From Halanaerobiales bacterium (lineage in GTDB: Bacteria > Bacillota > Halanaerobiia > B1SED10-174), in the NCBI GenBank assembly GCA_003551905.1, contig PUNT01000038.1:1-37639 (forward strand): DNA of 37,639 nucleotides. The letters run 5' to 3'. The first letter of the stretch is position 1; each line of letters opens with the position of its first letter. A program made the position numbers and the translations under genes. The notes under the pieces are model-generated. The model had not been told where the DNA came from. It was given only the letters and a program-made list of their open reading frames with translations, and searched no databases. Positions 11,325-21,825 of this stretch are shown here, piece by piece.

Positions 11325-13577
11325 ATGGAATACCGAAAGATTTTCAGTGGAATATTGAGTGCTATCCTTGCAGTTTTGGCGTGGTTTATTGCCTTTTTCC
11401 TCAGCGGAGGTGTATTGTTCAGGGAAATACCGCTGGCTCTGGCACCGGCTATAAGCCCCTTTATCCTGGAGAAGAAGGAATTGAAATGGTTTTCCCTGCT
11501 ATTAACCATGTGGTTGGGGGCTCTCTGGGGTTTTCAGGCTGGACCAGTTCTTTACAGTTACCTGCTGATATTTTTATTCTCCTTGGCTCTACGATTTATC
11601 CTGCCCCCGGAAAAAAGAACTAGCTGGCAGGTGTTCATGGGATATACTGGACTTCTCCTGTTGCAGCGGTTGTTTTTTTTCATTATTAATTATGATTTAT
11701 CCCCCCGAATTTTTTCTGCCTTTCTGGAGGCAGGTCTTTTTCTCCTCTTTTATGTTGCTGCTGGAGAATTATTTAGAAAAAGGAATCTAATTTCCTATCT
11801 GCCATTTTTTCTACTTTTTCTGGGGATTTTGAATTTACCTCCATCTCCCTGGGGTGTACTTATGCCCACCCTGGTGGTGCTAGTAGCAACTCAAACAGCT
11901 GGTCTGACTTCAGGAATAGTTGTGGGAGCTGCACATGGAGTTTTACGGTCCCTGGTAATGGGGTTTCCCTCCTATGAAATGGGTTTTCTTCCTGTTCTGG
12001 CCATGATGTCTTTTTTTTCCCGGAAGTATATTCCCCACGCTCTTTTCCCATCTCTCATACTCACAACTCTTCTCTTTTCCAGTTTTATGGAGTTTACTCA
12101 TCCTTCAACTTATATACAGCTGGCCGGCGGAGTGGCCTTCTGCGGGTTGCTTTCCACCTTGTTTCCGGCCGGGGAAGAGGTTAAAGGTATGGAAGAGGAT
12201 CCGAACTTTCCCCGGGTGCTGGAGAAGAAACTGGATGATCTTTCCGCAGTATTTGGAATTGTTGCCAGGACTTTTCGGGAAAATAATGCAGGAGAAAAGG
12301 GTTTCTGGGATTCATTCATGGGAGAGTTTCTGCAGACAGTTTCCCAGGGAGTGTGCCACAAGTGTCCTAAACATGACCGGTGCTGGGATGAAAAATATGG
12401 CAGCACCTATAATTCCTTTTATAAAATTTTTCACAGCTTACCCCAGGGGAAAATAATGAATATGGATGATGTTAACCGGTTCATGGATTTTCCCTGTATT
12501 GATTTGCATCGCCTTTATCCGGTTCTGAAACAGGGTTTGGATACATATCGCCTTCACAATTTCTGGCAGCGGGAGATTCAGGAGCAGCAGGATTTACTTT
12601 CCCAGCAACTGGAGGAGATGGGACTGGTTATTAAAAGGTTTGGCAGGGAAGTTTTCCAGAGTCATGAGGATGGAAGAAAAAAAGAAGCTGTTCTCAGTAA
12701 AAAGCTGCAGGAGGAAGGATTCAGAATTTTAAAACTTCAATGCAATGAGGGCGATAGCAGGAATCATATTTTTTTACAGATGCAACCCTGTGGTGGTGAG
12801 AGCAGGTGTTTGACCCACCTCCTGTCTGCATTGAGGCGGGAGCTGGGCTACAATCTTTCAATGCACGTGAAGAGATGCGGTTTTGTTACTCATAAGAAGT
12901 GCCAGCTTTACATTGCTCCCCGGCGCCTCTACCGGGTGGAGGTTGGTATTGCAGCAATTTCCAGCTCAGAAAGCGGAGTTTCCGGGGATCGCTTTGCTTT
13001 TCAGGAATTGAAGGGAGGGCAGTTTGCTGTAGTCCTTAGTGATGGAATGGGTACTGGTTATGAAGCGGCCAAATGCAGTGAAGCTGCCATCAATCTTCTG
13101 GAAATAATATTGCAGTCAGGATTCAGCCATGAACTGGCTGTTAAGACTGTAAACACAGCCTTGAACTTGAAAACTGGCGGAGATAGCTATGCTACCATAG
13201 ATATGGCTCTATTTGATCCCTTTAGCGGCCGGACAATTTTTATTAAGTACGGGGCAGCTCCCACTTTTATCAGGCACCGGCGGGAATGTGTTATCCTGGA
13301 AGGCAACTCGCCTCCTGTTGGTGTCTTGAGGGAGGTTACACCTACCACCAGGGAATTTTTCCTGGGAAAGGATGATATGCTCATTATCATGAGTGATGGG
13401 GCTCTGGCCACAGGAGATAGAGCGGAAGAACGGTTGGAACGAGAGATGCTTTCCAAGACCCTGCCTGCAGGGGCTCAGGAGAAAGCTGAGTTTTTTCTGT
13501 CCCTAATGAAAGGCAGCCGGCAGGAAACGCCGGATGATATAACCATCCTCCTTTTGCAGATTGCAGGGAGGACCTGA
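11325..13577 (+). CDS. spoIIE: Stage II sporulation protein E (PP2C-type serine phosphatase)
   Basis: About 750 residues. The first 300 hold roughly ten membrane spans. A central part contains the Cys-rich motif CHKCPKHDRC seen in SpoIIE, and the C-terminal 210 residues form a PP2C phosphatase with metal-binding aspartates in VVLSDGMGTGYEA, IIMSDGA and TPDDITILLL. SpoIIE sits at the polar septum and dephosphorylates the anti-anti-sigma factor SpoIIAA, which activates SigF in the forespore. ATG 11325 is chosen because GGGAGGGG (11312-11319) precedes it at normal spacing; the ATG at 11310 lies upstream of that SD. Slightly shorter than the Bacillus protein. Its presence indicates a spore former. 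The usual neighbour tilS follows 46 bp later. Confidence 0.93.
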   Translation: MEYRKIFSGILSAILAVLAWFIAFFLSGGVLFREIPLALAPAISPFILEKKELKWFSLLLTMWLGALWGFQAGPVLYSYLLIFLFSLALRFILPPEKRTSWQVFMGYTGLLLLQRLFFFIINYDLSPRIFSAFLEAGLFLLFYVAAGELFRKRNLISYLPFFLLFLGILNLPPSPWGVLMPTLVVLVATQTAGLTSGIVVGAAHGVLRSLVMGFPSYEMGFLPVLAMMSFFSRKYIPHALFPSLILTTLLFSSFMEFTHPSTYIQLAGGVAFCGLLSTLFPAGEEVKGMEEDPNFPRVLEKKLDDLSAVFGIVARTFRENNAGEKGFWDSFMGEFLQTVSQGVCHKCPKHDRCWDEKYGSTYNSFYKIFHSLPQGKIMNMDDVNRFMDFPCIDLHRLYPVLKQGLDTYRLHNFWQREIQEQQDLLSQQLEEMGLVIKRFGREVFQSHEDGRKKEAVLSKKLQEEGFRILKLQCNEGDSRNHIFLQMQPCGGESRCLTHLLSALRRELGYNLSMHVKRCGFVTHKKCQLYIAPRRLYRVEVGIAAISSSESGVSGDRFAFQELKGGQFAVVLSDGMGTGYEAAKCSEAAINLLEIILQSGFSHELAVKTVNTALNLKTGGDSYATIDMALFDPFSGRTIFIKYGAAPTFIRHRRECVILEGNSPPVGVLREVTPTTREFFLGKDDMLIIMSDGALATGDRAEERLEREMLSKTLPAGAQEKAEFFLSLMKGSRQETPDDITILLLQIAGRT

Positions 13578-13623
13578 AGAGTATATGTGGAATTATTAAC
13601 GTATTTCCGGAAAAAAGGATGGC

Positions 13624-15030
13624 ATGGATATGGATATCCTGTGCAGGGTTAAATCTACCATAGAAGAATATAAACTTCTGCATAAAGGTGACCGGGTTCT
13701 CCTGAGCCTTTCCGGTGGCCCTGATTCTCTGGTTCTCTTTCATATTTTGCAGCGCTTGCAGGAGGAGCTGGATCTTACCCTGGAAGTTTTTCACCTGGAT
13801 CATAGTTTACGCCCAGAATCTGTTTTTGAGGCTGAAGAGGTTTCTGAGCTGGTTAAATCCTGGGGATTTCGTTGCCACTGCCGGAAAGAAGATGTGGCAG
13901 AACTTCACCGGCAGAGAGGTGGTTCCCTGCAGGAAGTGGCCCGTCAGGTGCGGATGGAATGGCTGGCGAAAATAGCCCGGCAACGGAACATGCAGAGGAT
14001 TGCTATTGGACATCATGCTGATGATCAGGTGGAGACATTTCTTCTCAACCTTCTACGGGGGAGCGGCATGGTTGGCCTGGGGGGTATCCCCTACCGTGGA
14101 CCGGGCTCCTTTATCCGCCCCCTCCTGGGTATATGGCGGGAGGAGATTGAAGAATACTGCCGGGCACAAAATCTATCACCTCTATATGATCCTACTAACC
14201 TCGAACCCAAGTACCGGCGGAATGAAATCAGGCTTGAACTTATCCCCTTTATGGAAAAATACAACCCACGATTGAAGGAAGGCATATGGCGGACAGCGAA
14301 ACTTCTTCAGGAGGAGGATCTTTTTCTCCAGAAACTCAGCAGAAATAATATGATGCAAATTGTTAGGGAAAAGGAGAAAGATTTTATAGATCTGGATCTG
14401 GCTGCATTAAAAGAAATGCCCCGGGTTATAGGGCGTCGGGTACTCATGATGGTATGCAAAGAGCTGGCCCCGAATACATCTTTTTACAACCATCACCTGC
14501 AGAGGGCCTTTGAACTGGTCCAGAAGGCCAGCACCGGCAAAACTCTCACCCTACCAGGTTCCCTGAATATGAGAAAAGGCTTTAAAGTGGTTAGGGTTTC
14601 AACTTCCCCTCATGCTGGCATGGTCAGCTACAGCTACAAATTGTCGGTGCCGGGTGAAATTCTCATAACTGAGTCAGGGGTCCTCCTGCGGGCTGAAGTT
14701 GTTCATGGTGAGGAGCTACCCCGGACCCCCAATAGAGTTTTTATTGATGGAGATATGGTGGGTCCTTACCTGGAGGTTCGCAACCGCCGGGAAGGTGACC
14801 GTTTTCATCCCCTGGGGGCAAAAGGCAGCAAAAAACTCAAGGATTTTTTTATTGATAGCAAAATTGAGAAGCAAAAACGAGATATTGTGCCCCTGGTAGT
14901 TGCACCTGAAGGAAAAATTATCTGGGTTGTGGGAATTCGTTTAAGTCATGAGTATAGAGTTAAGGACAGCACTACCAGGATGGTGGCTTTGCATTTGGAA
15001 AATCTGAAGGAGGATAATTTAAATGAATGA
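13624..15030 (+). CDS. tilS: tRNA(Ile)-lysidine synthetase
   Basis: The 468-residue protein carries the PP-loop SGGPDS at about residues 30-35, HLDHSLRPES, and GHHADDQVETFLLNLLRGSG, all signatures of TilS. The enzyme uses ATP and lysine to convert C34 of the CAT-anticodon tRNA-Ile into lysidine so that it reads AUA codons. A linker and a C-terminal substrate-binding domain (EVRNRREGDRFHPLGAKGSK, about residues 385-405) are present, so the protein is the full-length type. It overlaps hpt by 8 bp, and both lie between spoIIE and ftsH as in most Firmicutes. An alternative in-frame ATG is at 13630. Confidence 0.95.
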   Translation: MDMDILCRVKSTIEEYKLLHKGDRVLLSLSGGPDSLVLFHILQRLQEELDLTLEVFHLDHSLRPESVFEAEEVSELVKSWGFRCHCRKEDVAELHRQRGGSLQEVARQVRMEWLAKIARQRNMQRIAIGHHADDQVETFLLNLLRGSGMVGLGGIPYRGPGSFIRPLLGIWREEIEEYCRAQNLSPLYDPTNLEPKYRRNEIRLELIPFMEKYNPRLKEGIWRTAKLLQEEDLFLQKLSRNNMMQIVREKEKDFIDLDLAALKEMPRVIGRRVLMMVCKELAPNTSFYNHHLQRAFELVQKASTGKTLTLPGSLNMRKGFKVVRVSTSPHAGMVSYSYKLSVPGEILITESGVLLRAEVVHGEELPRTPNRVFIDGDMVGPYLEVRNRREGDRFHPLGAKGSKKLKDFFIDSKIEKQKRDIVPLVVAPEGKIIWVVGIRLSHEYRVKDSTTRMVALHLENLKEDNLNE

Positions 15031-15571
15031 GTTAGACCATCAACTGGAAAAAATCCTCATTACTGAAGATGAAATAAAAAAGAAGGTTCAGGAACTGGCT
15101 GACGAAATTGATACTGCGTTCCCTCCTGGCGAAGAAATCATCATGATCTGCATACTCAGGGGGGCAGTAGTTTTCATGGCGGACCTGGCCCGCTGTCTTG
15201 AACGTCAGGTTACATTTGATTTCATGGATGTATCCAGTTATGGCAGCGGTACTGTGACTTCTGGCGTGGTCAGGATTATTAAGGACCTGGAAGAGGATAT
15301 TTCCGGCAAGAATGTTCTTATTGTTGAGGATATTATAGATACTGGCTTGACACTTAAATATGTTGTGAAGGTTCTGAAGACCCGGAAACCGGCTCGCCTC
15401 AAAGTAGTTACCCTTTTGGATAAACCGGAGCGTCGGGTTACAGAATTCAAGGCTGATTTCAATGGGTTTGCTATACCGGACATGTTTGTGGTTGGATATG
15501 GTCTGGATTATGCCCAAAAATACCGGAACCTTCCCTATATTGCCGTGTTAAAAGCCAGTGTTTATAGTTAA
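15023..15571 (+). CDS. hpt: Hypoxanthine phosphoribosyltransferase
   Basis: The 182-residue product has the PRPP-binding motif VLIVEDIIDTGLT and the family motifs CILRGAVVFMADLAR, DFMDVSSYGSGT and VVGYGLDYAQKYRNLPYI. It salvages hypoxanthine (and guanine) with PRPP to form IMP or GMP in the cytoplasm. Length is normal. The ATG lies inside the 3' end of tilS with an SD in the tilS sequence (AAGGAGGA), indicating translational coupling. Confidence 0.95.
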   Translation: MNELDHQLEKILITEDEIKKKVQELADEIDTAFPPGEEIIMICILRGAVVFMADLARCLERQVTFDFMDVSSYGSGTVTSGVVRIIKDLEEDISGKNVLIVEDIIDTGLTLKYVVKVLKTRKPARLKVVTLLDKPERRVTEFKADFNGFAIPDMFVVGYGLDYAQKYRNLPYIAVLKASVYS

Positions 15572-15590
15572 TTTATCAGGTCTAGGGTAT

Positions 15591-15619
15591 TTGCCTATTA
15601 ACCACAAATATGGTATAAT
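15591..15619 (+). promoter_or_regulatory. SigA promoter with extended -10 for ftsH
   Basis: TTGCCT (15591-15596) and TATAAT (15614-15619) with a 17-bp spacer, and TGG directly before the -10 hexamer (extended -10). It lies 20 bp after hpt, so ftsH has its own promoter in addition to any read-through. Confidence 0.8.
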
Positions 15620-15655
15620 ACCTTCCGTATAACTTTTCTGAAGGGAGGATGACTT

Positions 15656-17563
15656 TTGAACAATTTTTCTCGAAATATCGGTATCTACATGATAATAATT
15701 ATTATTTCCATCCTCCTGGCCCAGTATTTCATGCAGCCAGAAGCACCTGTTGAAGAACTAACCTACAGTGAATTTTTACGCAAGATTGAGCGGGAAGAGA
15801 TCTCCAGCGTAAAGATAATAGGAGAAAATAAAATTGAAGGAATCTTTGATGAACAGGCCTTTGAAATTGCTGTTCCTCAGGCGGTAATGCCTGATGTTAT
15901 CAGCCGCCTGGAAGCCAAAGGGGTTGAAATTGAGACGGAAGCAGAGGCTGGAACTCCCTGGTGGCTGGGGTTTGTTGGCTACCTCATTCCCACCATAATT
16001 ATCTTTGCAGTACTCATTTTCTTCATGCAACGTATGCAGGGCGGAGGAAATAAGGTGCTGTCATTCGGTAAGAGCAAAGCCCGCATGCATGAAGGCAAGA
16101 AGAAAATTAACTTCGATGATGTAGCTGGTTATGAAGAGGTTAAAGAAGAGCTAAATGAAATTGCTGAGTTTCTCCGGCGGCCACAGCAGTTTTCTGCTAT
16201 TGGTGCCAAGATACCAAAAGGGGTTCTCCTGGTAGGTCCGCCGGGGACGGGAAAAACCCTCCTGGCAAGGGCTGTGGCTGGTGAAGCTGGAGTTCCCTTT
16301 TTCATAATTTCCGGATCAGATTTTGTAGAAATGTTTGTTGGAGTTGGTGCTTCCCGGGTTCGAGATCTATTCGAGCAGGGCAAAAAGAGTGCTCCCTGCA
16401 TAATATTCGTGGATGAGCTGGATGCTGTAGGGCGGCAACGTGGAGCCGGACTCGGTGGAGGTCATGATGAAAGAGAACAGACCCTCAATCAGCTGCTGGT
16501 GGAAATGGATGGTTTTGAGGCCAATGAAGGAATTATAGTTCTGGCAGCAACCAACCGGCCGGATGTGCTTGATCCTGCCCTGCTTCGTCCGGGACGATTT
16601 GACCGTCAGATAACAGTTGACATGCCTGATTATCTGGGTCGCAAGGGTATTCTGGAGGTTCATGTTCGTAAGAAACCAATTGAAGAAGAAGTAGACCTGG
16701 GAATTCTGGCCAAGAGGACGCCGGGTTTTACCGGCGCAGATATTGAAAATTTAGCCAATGAAGCTGCCATACTTGCAGTAAGGCGGCATAAAGACAAAAT
16801 AGGCATGCGAGAGTTTGATGATGCAATTGACCGGGTAATAGCTGGGCCGGAGAAGAAGAAACGGGTCATAAGCGATAAGGATAAGAATATAGTAGCTTAT
16901 CATGAGACTGGGCATGCCCTCATGGGAGAGCTTCTAAAGCATGCAGATCGTACCCACAAGGTATCCATTGTGCCCCGGGGGAGGGCTGGTGGCTTTACCA
17001 TACCCTTGCCAGAGGAGGATAAGAAGTTTCTCACCAGGACTGAACTAATAGATAAGATCACAGCGCTCCTGGGAGGGAGGGCTTCTGAGGCCCTCTTCCT
17101 TTCCGATATAAGTACTGGTGCCCATGACGACCTGGAACGATCTACCAAAATAGCCAGGGCCATGGTTACCGAATTTGGCATGAGCGAAAAATTGGGCCCT
17201 TTGACCCTGGGTCATAAGAATGGAGAACAGGTATTCCTGGGTAGAGATATTTCCCGGGACCGCAATTACAGTGAGGATGTGGCAGCAACTATAGACAAGG
17301 AAATTAGAGATATTATTGAAGTTTGCTATAACAGGGCTACTAAACTCCTGGAAGAAAACAGGGAAATAGTTGAGAGAATTGTTCAAGCTCTCAAGGAACG
17401 GGAAACCCTTGATTCTGATGATTTGCAAGCCTTGATTAAAGGAGAACCGCTCATGGACCTGGAGGAAAAAGTCCGGGAAAAGGAAAAGAAACTGCTGGAA
17501 AGTCGTGAAAGAAAGCAGGAGGAGAAAGAAGAAGACGAAGTTTATTCAAGCAAAAGCGAATAG
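15656..17563 (+). CDS. ftsH: ATP-dependent membrane zinc metalloprotease FtsH
   Basis: The 635-residue protein has a membrane span at about 8-24, an extracytoplasmic segment, and a second span at about 102-125. The AAA+ module follows, with Walker A GPPGTGKT (194-201), Walker [12 protein letters not shown] (about 249-259) and the SRH region [20 protein letters not shown]. The zinc site is HETGH (416-420). FtsH degrades misfolded membrane proteins and short-lived regulators. Translation starts at TTG 15656, 7 nt after AAGGGAGG; the ATG at 15649 is out of frame. The C-terminal 60 residues are highly charged. The transcript ends at the terminator at 17569. Confidence 0.97.
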   Translation: MNNFSRNIGIYMIIIIISILLAQYFMQPEAPVEELTYSEFLRKIEREEISSVKIIGENKIEGIFDEQAFEIAVPQAVMPDVISRLEAKGVEIETEAEAGTPWWLGFVGYLIPTIIIFAVLIFFMQRMQGGGNKVLSFGKSKARMHEGKKKINFDDVAGYEEVKEELNEIAEFLRRPQQFSAIGAKIPKGVLLVGPPGTGKTLLARAVAGEAGVPFFIISGSDFVEMFVGVGASRVRDLFEQGKKSAPCIIFVDELDAVGRQRGAGLGGGHDEREQTLNQLLVEMDGFEANEGIIVLAATNRPDVLDPALLRPGRFDRQITVDMPDYLGRKGILEVHVRKKPIEEEVDLGILAKRTPGFTGADIENLANEAAILAVRRHKDKIGMREFDDAIDRVIAGPEKKKRVISDKDKNIVAYHETGHALMGELLKHADRTHKVSIVPRGRAGGFTIPLPEEDKKFLTRTELIDKITALLGGRASEALFLSDISTGAHDDLERSTKIARAMVTEFGMSEKLGPLTLGHKNGEQVFLGRDISRDRNYSEDVAATIDKEIRDIIEVCYNRATKLLEENREIVERIVQALKERETLDSDDLQALIKGEPLMDLEEKVREKEKKLLESRERKQEEKEEDEVYSSKSE

Positions 17564-17568
17564 CATAC

Positions 17569-17600
17569 GGGGGAGAGGGATAACCTCTCCCCCTCTTTTT
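17569..17600 (+). terminator. Strong rho-independent terminator after ftsH
   Basis: GGGGGAGAGG (17569-17578) and CCTCTCCCCC (17584-17593) form a 10-bp stem around GATAA followed by TCTTTTT. It stands only about 35 bp before the preferred hutH start. Confidence 0.9.
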
Positions 17601-17635
17601 ATTGATCTACCATGATAAAGAGAGGTGGAGATTTT

Positions 17636-19159
17636 TTGCTCAGAATTGATGGGAAAAACCTTAGCCTTGAAGATGTAGTTATGGTGGCAAAGGATAGGAA
17701 GAAAGTTGCCCTGGAAAAACCCGCTGCAGAAAAGATTGCCCAAAACCGGTTTTACCTGGAAGAACAGATGAAAAATGGTGAAACTATCTATGGAATCAAT
17801 ACAGGCTTTGGCCATCTCAGCCGGGTTACTATTTCTCCGTGTGAGCTGGAAACACTGCAGCAGAAACTGGTCTATAGCCATTCCGTAGGATACGGGGAGG
17901 ATCTTGATGAAGAAACAGTAAGGGCAGTTATGCTGCTCCGGGCCAATGCCCTGGCCCAGGGGTTTTCCGGTGTGCGGATTCAGGTTGTGGAAAAATTGCT
18001 GGATTTTTTAAACCATGGCATACATCCCCGTGTTCCTTCCCGGGGTTCAGTTGGAGCCAGTGGAGATTTGGTTCCCCTGGCCCATGTGGCTCTGGCTTTA
18101 ACCGGTAATGGCCAGGTTTATTATCAAGGAAAATTGGTTGATACAAAAGAAGCACTGAAAAAGGAAAATTTAATGCCTCTCCAGCTCATGGCCAAGGAAG
18201 GATTAGCATTAGTTAATGGTACCCAGGTAATGACAGCTCTGGGGCTTATAGCTGTCCATGAAGGCCTGAAGATTTTACGCCAGGCTGATTGCATTGCAGC
18301 CCTATCCATGGAAGCCTTAAGGGGGCTAAGAGACCCTTTTCATCCATTGATTCAAAAGGTTCGTCCCCATCCTGGACAGAAAAAGGTTGCAGAGAATATT
18401 CTTACCCTCATGGAGGGTAGTGAGAACCTGGAGGGGAACTGCAATGATAAGGTGCAGGATGGTTATTCGCTGCGCTGTATTCCCCAGATTCATGGAGCTT
18501 CCCGGGATGTTTTGGAATATGTTCTGGATCTCTTGATCAGGGAAGCCAATTCTGCTACAGATAATCCCCTCATTTTCCACGAAGAAGACAGGATTATCTC
18601 TGGGGGAAATTTTCATGGTCAGCCCCTGGCCCTGGCACTGGATTACCTGGGGATGGCCATGTCCGAGATTGGCAATGTTAGTGAAAGAAGGTTGGAACGG
18701 TTGATCAATCCTGCCCTCAGCGGTGGACTGCCTCCTTTTCTGGTAAATAAGAGTGGCTTGAACTCCGGTTACATGGTACTCCAGTACACTGCAGCATCTC
18801 TGGTTTCAGAGAATAAGGTGCTGGCTGGACCGGCCAGTATAGATTCCATACCTACCTCAGCCAGTCAGGAGGATCATGTCAGCATGGGTTCAGTGTCAGC
18901 ATTGAAACTTAAAAATATCAACAGCAACCTCCTGGGCATTCTTGCTGGAGAAGCTCTCTGTGCAGTGCAGGGAATAGATATGGCTGGACTGGAGCGAATG
19001 GGTCGGGGAACCCGATTGCTGCATTCTTTTTTGAGGGAGAAGGTGCCTTTTCTAGAGGAGGATCGGACTTTGTATGGGGAACTGGAACTGGTATCCTCAT
19101 TGCTAAAAGAAGGAGCTCTTTTGAGGGTTTTACAGGATGGAGAATGTTTTCTGCTTTAA
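17636..19159 (+). CDS. hutH: Histidine ammonia-lyase
   Basis: The product of about 507 residues deaminates L-histidine to urocanate. The segment GSVGASGDLVPLAHVAL contains the Ala-Ser-Gly triad that cyclises to the MIO cofactor; YSHSVGYG has the Ser-His typical of histidine rather than aromatic lyases; IPTSASQEDHVSMG and FHGQPLALALD are further family motifs. I favour TTG 17636, which follows AGAGGTGGAG at 5 nt and gives the family N-terminus LRIDGKNLSLEDV; an in-frame ATG at 17612 has no SD and lies 12 nt from the terminator. The genes for the rest of the pathway follow. I see no promoter between the ftsH terminator and this start, so expression may rely on regulated read-through. Confidence 0.94.
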   Translation: MLRIDGKNLSLEDVVMVAKDRKKVALEKPAAEKIAQNRFYLEEQMKNGETIYGINTGFGHLSRVTISPCELETLQQKLVYSHSVGYGEDLDEETVRAVMLLRANALAQGFSGVRIQVVEKLLDFLNHGIHPRVPSRGSVGASGDLVPLAHVALALTGNGQVYYQGKLVDTKEALKKENLMPLQLMAKEGLALVNGTQVMTALGLIAVHEGLKILRQADCIAALSMEALRGLRDPFHPLIQKVRPHPGQKKVAENILTLMEGSENLEGNCNDKVQDGYSLRCIPQIHGASRDVLEYVLDLLIREANSATDNPLIFHEEDRIISGGNFHGQPLALALDYLGMAMSEIGNVSERRLERLINPALSGGLPPFLVNKSGLNSGYMVLQYTAASLVSENKVLAGPASIDSIPTSASQEDHVSMGSVSALKLKNINSNLLGILAGEALCAVQGIDMAGLERMGRGTRLLHSFLREKVPFLEEDRTLYGELELVSSLLKEGALLRVLQDGECFLL

Positions 19160-19273
19160 ATGGTTTTTTGAAGGAAAAGGAGGTTGTTATAGCGAAACTT
19201 CCATGTGTAGGTTTTCTGTTTGATGCTTTGGTTTCAATATTTTTTATGATTTTATATTCTGGAGGGGGTTTCT

Positions 19274-20923
19274 TTGAAACTGTATAAAGCCCCAAGGGGC
19301 AAAGAGATTTCCTGCAAGGGGTGGCAGCAGGAGGCAGCCATGCGCATGCTTCTCAACAACCTGGACCCGGAAGTAGCTGAGAAACCTGAAGAACTGGTAG
19401 TTTACGGAGGACGGGGAAAAGCAGCCAGGGATTTTGCTGCCCTGGAAGCCATCATAAAGGCATTGAAAGAATTGGCTGACGATGAAACCTTATTAATACA
19501 GTCCGGTAAGCCGGTGGGAATTTTTCGGACCCATGAAATGGCTCCCCGGGTGCTTTTAGCCAACTCCCTTCTGGTGCCGGCCTGGGCTACCTGGGAGCAC
19601 TTCTGGGAACTGGAGAAAAAAGGCCTTATCATGTACGGCCAGATGACAGCTGGCAGCTGGATCTATATAGGCACTCAGGGTATTCTCCAGGGAACATATG
19701 AAACTTTTGCCCAAGCTGCTACCCAGCATTTTGGCGGTTCCCTCAAGGGGAAAATTGTTCTCAGTGCAGGACTTGGAGGCATGGGAGGGGCCCAACCCCT
19801 GGCCATTACCATGAATGGAGGGGTTGCCCTTGTAGTGGAGGTTGACAGGGAGAGAATAAAAAGGCGCCTGGAAACCGGTTATTGTGATTTGATGTCAGAG
19901 AATCTGGAGGAAGCAATTAAGCTGGCTGGCGATGCTGCAGCAAAAGGAGAGCCTCTTTCCATTGGTCTTCAGGATAATGCTGCCCGGGTTTATCCGGAAC
20001 TCTTGAAAAGAAATTTCATTCCGCATATTGTTACTGATCAAACTTCTGCCCATGATGTTCTAAACGGTTATATACCTCTGGGATATAATGTGGAGGAGGC
20101 TGCTGAATTGAGGCAGAGATCTCCAGAAGAATACCTGGAGAAAGCACTGGATTCTATTAAAGATCATGTAGAAGCTATGCTGAGTATGCAAAATCAGGGA
20201 GCCTTAGTATTTGATTATGGCAATAATATCAGGGAGCAGGCTAAGAACAGAGGAGTGGAGAATGCCTTTGATTTTCCTGGATTTGTTCCTGCTTTCATTC
20301 GCCCCTTATTTTGCGAAGGAAAGGGGCCTTTCCGCTGGGTGGCCCTTTCAGGAGATGCAGAAGACATAGAGAAAATTGATGACCGAATACTGGAAATATT
20401 CCCTGAGGATGAACGTTTAGTCCGCTGGATAAAGAACGCCCGGGAAAAGGTGAGTTTTCAAGGCTTACCGTCCCGTATCTGCTGGTTGGGGTATGGGGAC
20501 AGGGCCCGACTTGGCCTGGAGATGAATCGCATGGTGGCCAGTGGTGAGCTTAAGGCTCCCATAGTTATTGGTCGAGACCATCTGGATTCTGGCTCAGTGG
20601 CTTCCCCCAATCGAGAAACAGAAAGTATGAAGGATGGTAGCGATGCTATTGCTGACTGGCCCATACTCAATGCTCTCCTGAACACAGCAGCTGGGGCTTC
20701 CTGGGTTAGTGTTCACCATGGTGGAGGGGTAGGCATTGGTTACTCTCTCCATGCTGGCATGGTGGTGGTTGCTGATGGCACGGCCCTGGCAGAGAAAAAG
20801 CTGGAGAGGGTTTTAACCAGCGACCCGGGTACTGGAATTATGAGGCATGCTGATGCCGGCTATGATAAAGCCTTAGAGACAGCCAGGAAGAAAGGAATAA
20901 AAATACCCATGGAGGAGGGATAA
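19274..20923 (+). CDS. hutU: Urocanate hydratase (urocanase)
   Basis: The 549-residue protein converts urocanate to 4-imidazolone-5-propionate using tightly bound NAD+ as electrophile. Visible landmarks are the N-terminal [37 protein letters not shown], the Rossmann glycine motif [12 protein letters not shown], and [18 protein letters not shown] with the active-site cysteine region. Length is normal. Translation starts at TTG 19274, 5 nt after GGAGGGGG. The 114-bp gap after hutH (19160-19273) contains no gene, and I see no terminator there. It is followed 2 bp later by ftcD. Confidence 0.97.
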   Translation: MKLYKAPRGKEISCKGWQQEAAMRMLLNNLDPEVAEKPEELVVYGGRGKAARDFAALEAIIKALKELADDETLLIQSGKPVGIFRTHEMAPRVLLANSLLVPAWATWEHFWELEKKGLIMYGQMTAGSWIYIGTQGILQGTYETFAQAATQHFGGSLKGKIVLSAGLGGMGGAQPLAITMNGGVALVVEVDRERIKRRLETGYCDLMSENLEEAIKLAGDAAAKGEPLSIGLQDNAARVYPELLKRNFIPHIVTDQTSAHDVLNGYIPLGYNVEEAAELRQRSPEEYLEKALDSIKDHVEAMLSMQNQGALVFDYGNNIREQAKNRGVENAFDFPGFVPAFIRPLFCEGKGPFRWVALSGDAEDIEKIDDRILEIFPEDERLVRWIKNAREKVSFQGLPSRICWLGYGDRARLGLEMNRMVASGELKAPIVIGRDHLDSGSVASPNRETESMKDGSDAIADWPILNALLNTAAGASWVSVHHGGGVGIGYSLHAGMVVVADGTALAEKKLERVLTSDPGTGIMRHADAGYDKALETARKKGIKIPMEEG

Positions 20924-20925
20924 GT

Positions 20926-21825
20926 ATGCGTAAAGTCCTGGAATGTGTACCAAACATTAGTGAGGGTCGCCGCAAAGAAGTGGTTGAAGAAGTAATTCAA
21001 GCTGTTCGTTCAGTAGAGGGAATTCGTCTCCTGGACTATTCTTCTGATGCCAGTCACAACCGCTCGGTGATTACCTTCGTTGGCGAAGTTGAGCCGGTCA
21101 AGGAAGCAGCGTTCAAACTGGTGGAGAAGGCTGGTCAACTTATAGATATGGAACAGCATAAAGGGGAACATCCCCGGATGGGAGCTACTGACGTTCTTCC
21201 TTTTATTCCCATCAGCAACATGGAGATGGATGAGTGTATAGAAATAGCCCGGGAGATGGGCAAGAGGATAGGGGAAGAGCTGAATATTCCTGTATACCTT
21301 TACGGGGAAGCAGCTCAGATGCCAGAAAGGAAAAACCTGTCCCGAATAAGAAAAGGGCAGTATGAAAAACTAAAAGAGCTCATCAGTACAGAGAGGCTTC
21401 CTGACTTTGGCCCTCAGGAGATGCCTGGAACTGGAGCTACTGCAGTTGGAGCCCGGATGCCCCTGGTTGCCTACAATATCAATCTGGACACTTCGCAAAA
21501 GGAGATAGCCGACAAAATAGCCCGGGTAATTAGGGCCAGTGGTGGTGGCTTCAAAAATGTTAAAGCCATGGGTGTTTTTCTGGAAGACCGGGGGCAGGCC
21601 CAGGTGTCCATGAATCTTGAAAATTATGAGAAGACTCCCATATTTAGAGTATTTGAAGTAGTGAAGAGGGAAGCACAGAGGTATGGTGTAAATATTGTGG
21701 GCAGTGAAATTGTTGGACTGGTGCCACAAAAAGCCCTGGTTGATGCCGCAGATTTTTACCTGCAGCTGGAAGATTTTCAGGATGATCAGATACTGGAAAC
21801 CCGGGTATTCATGGGGGAGGATTAG
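20926..21825 (+). CDS. ftcD: Glutamate formimidoyltransferase
   Basis: The 299-residue protein matches the transferase half of animal FTCD: ECVPNISEGRR at the N-terminus, YSSDASHNRSVITFVG, and the catalytic KGEHPRMGATDVLPFIP. It moves the formimino group of N-formimino-glutamate to tetrahydrofolate, giving glutamate and 5-formimino-THF. The presence of this enzyme, with no hutG or hutF seen, defines the folate branch of histidine degradation. The cyclodeaminase half is a separate gene here (fchA, two genes on). It begins 2 bp after hutU and its TAG touches the hutI ATG. Confidence 0.95.
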   Translation: MRKVLECVPNISEGRRKEVVEEVIQAVRSVEGIRLLDYSSDASHNRSVITFVGEVEPVKEAAFKLVEKAGQLIDMEQHKGEHPRMGATDVLPFIPISNMEMDECIEIAREMGKRIGEELNIPVYLYGEAAQMPERKNLSRIRKGQYEKLKELISTERLPDFGPQEMPGTGATAVGARMPLVAYNINLDTSQKEIADKIARVIRASGGGFKNVKAMGVFLEDRGQAQVSMNLENYEKTPIFRVFEVVKREAQRYGVNIVGSEIVGLVPQKALVDAADFYLQLEDFQDDQILETRVFMGED

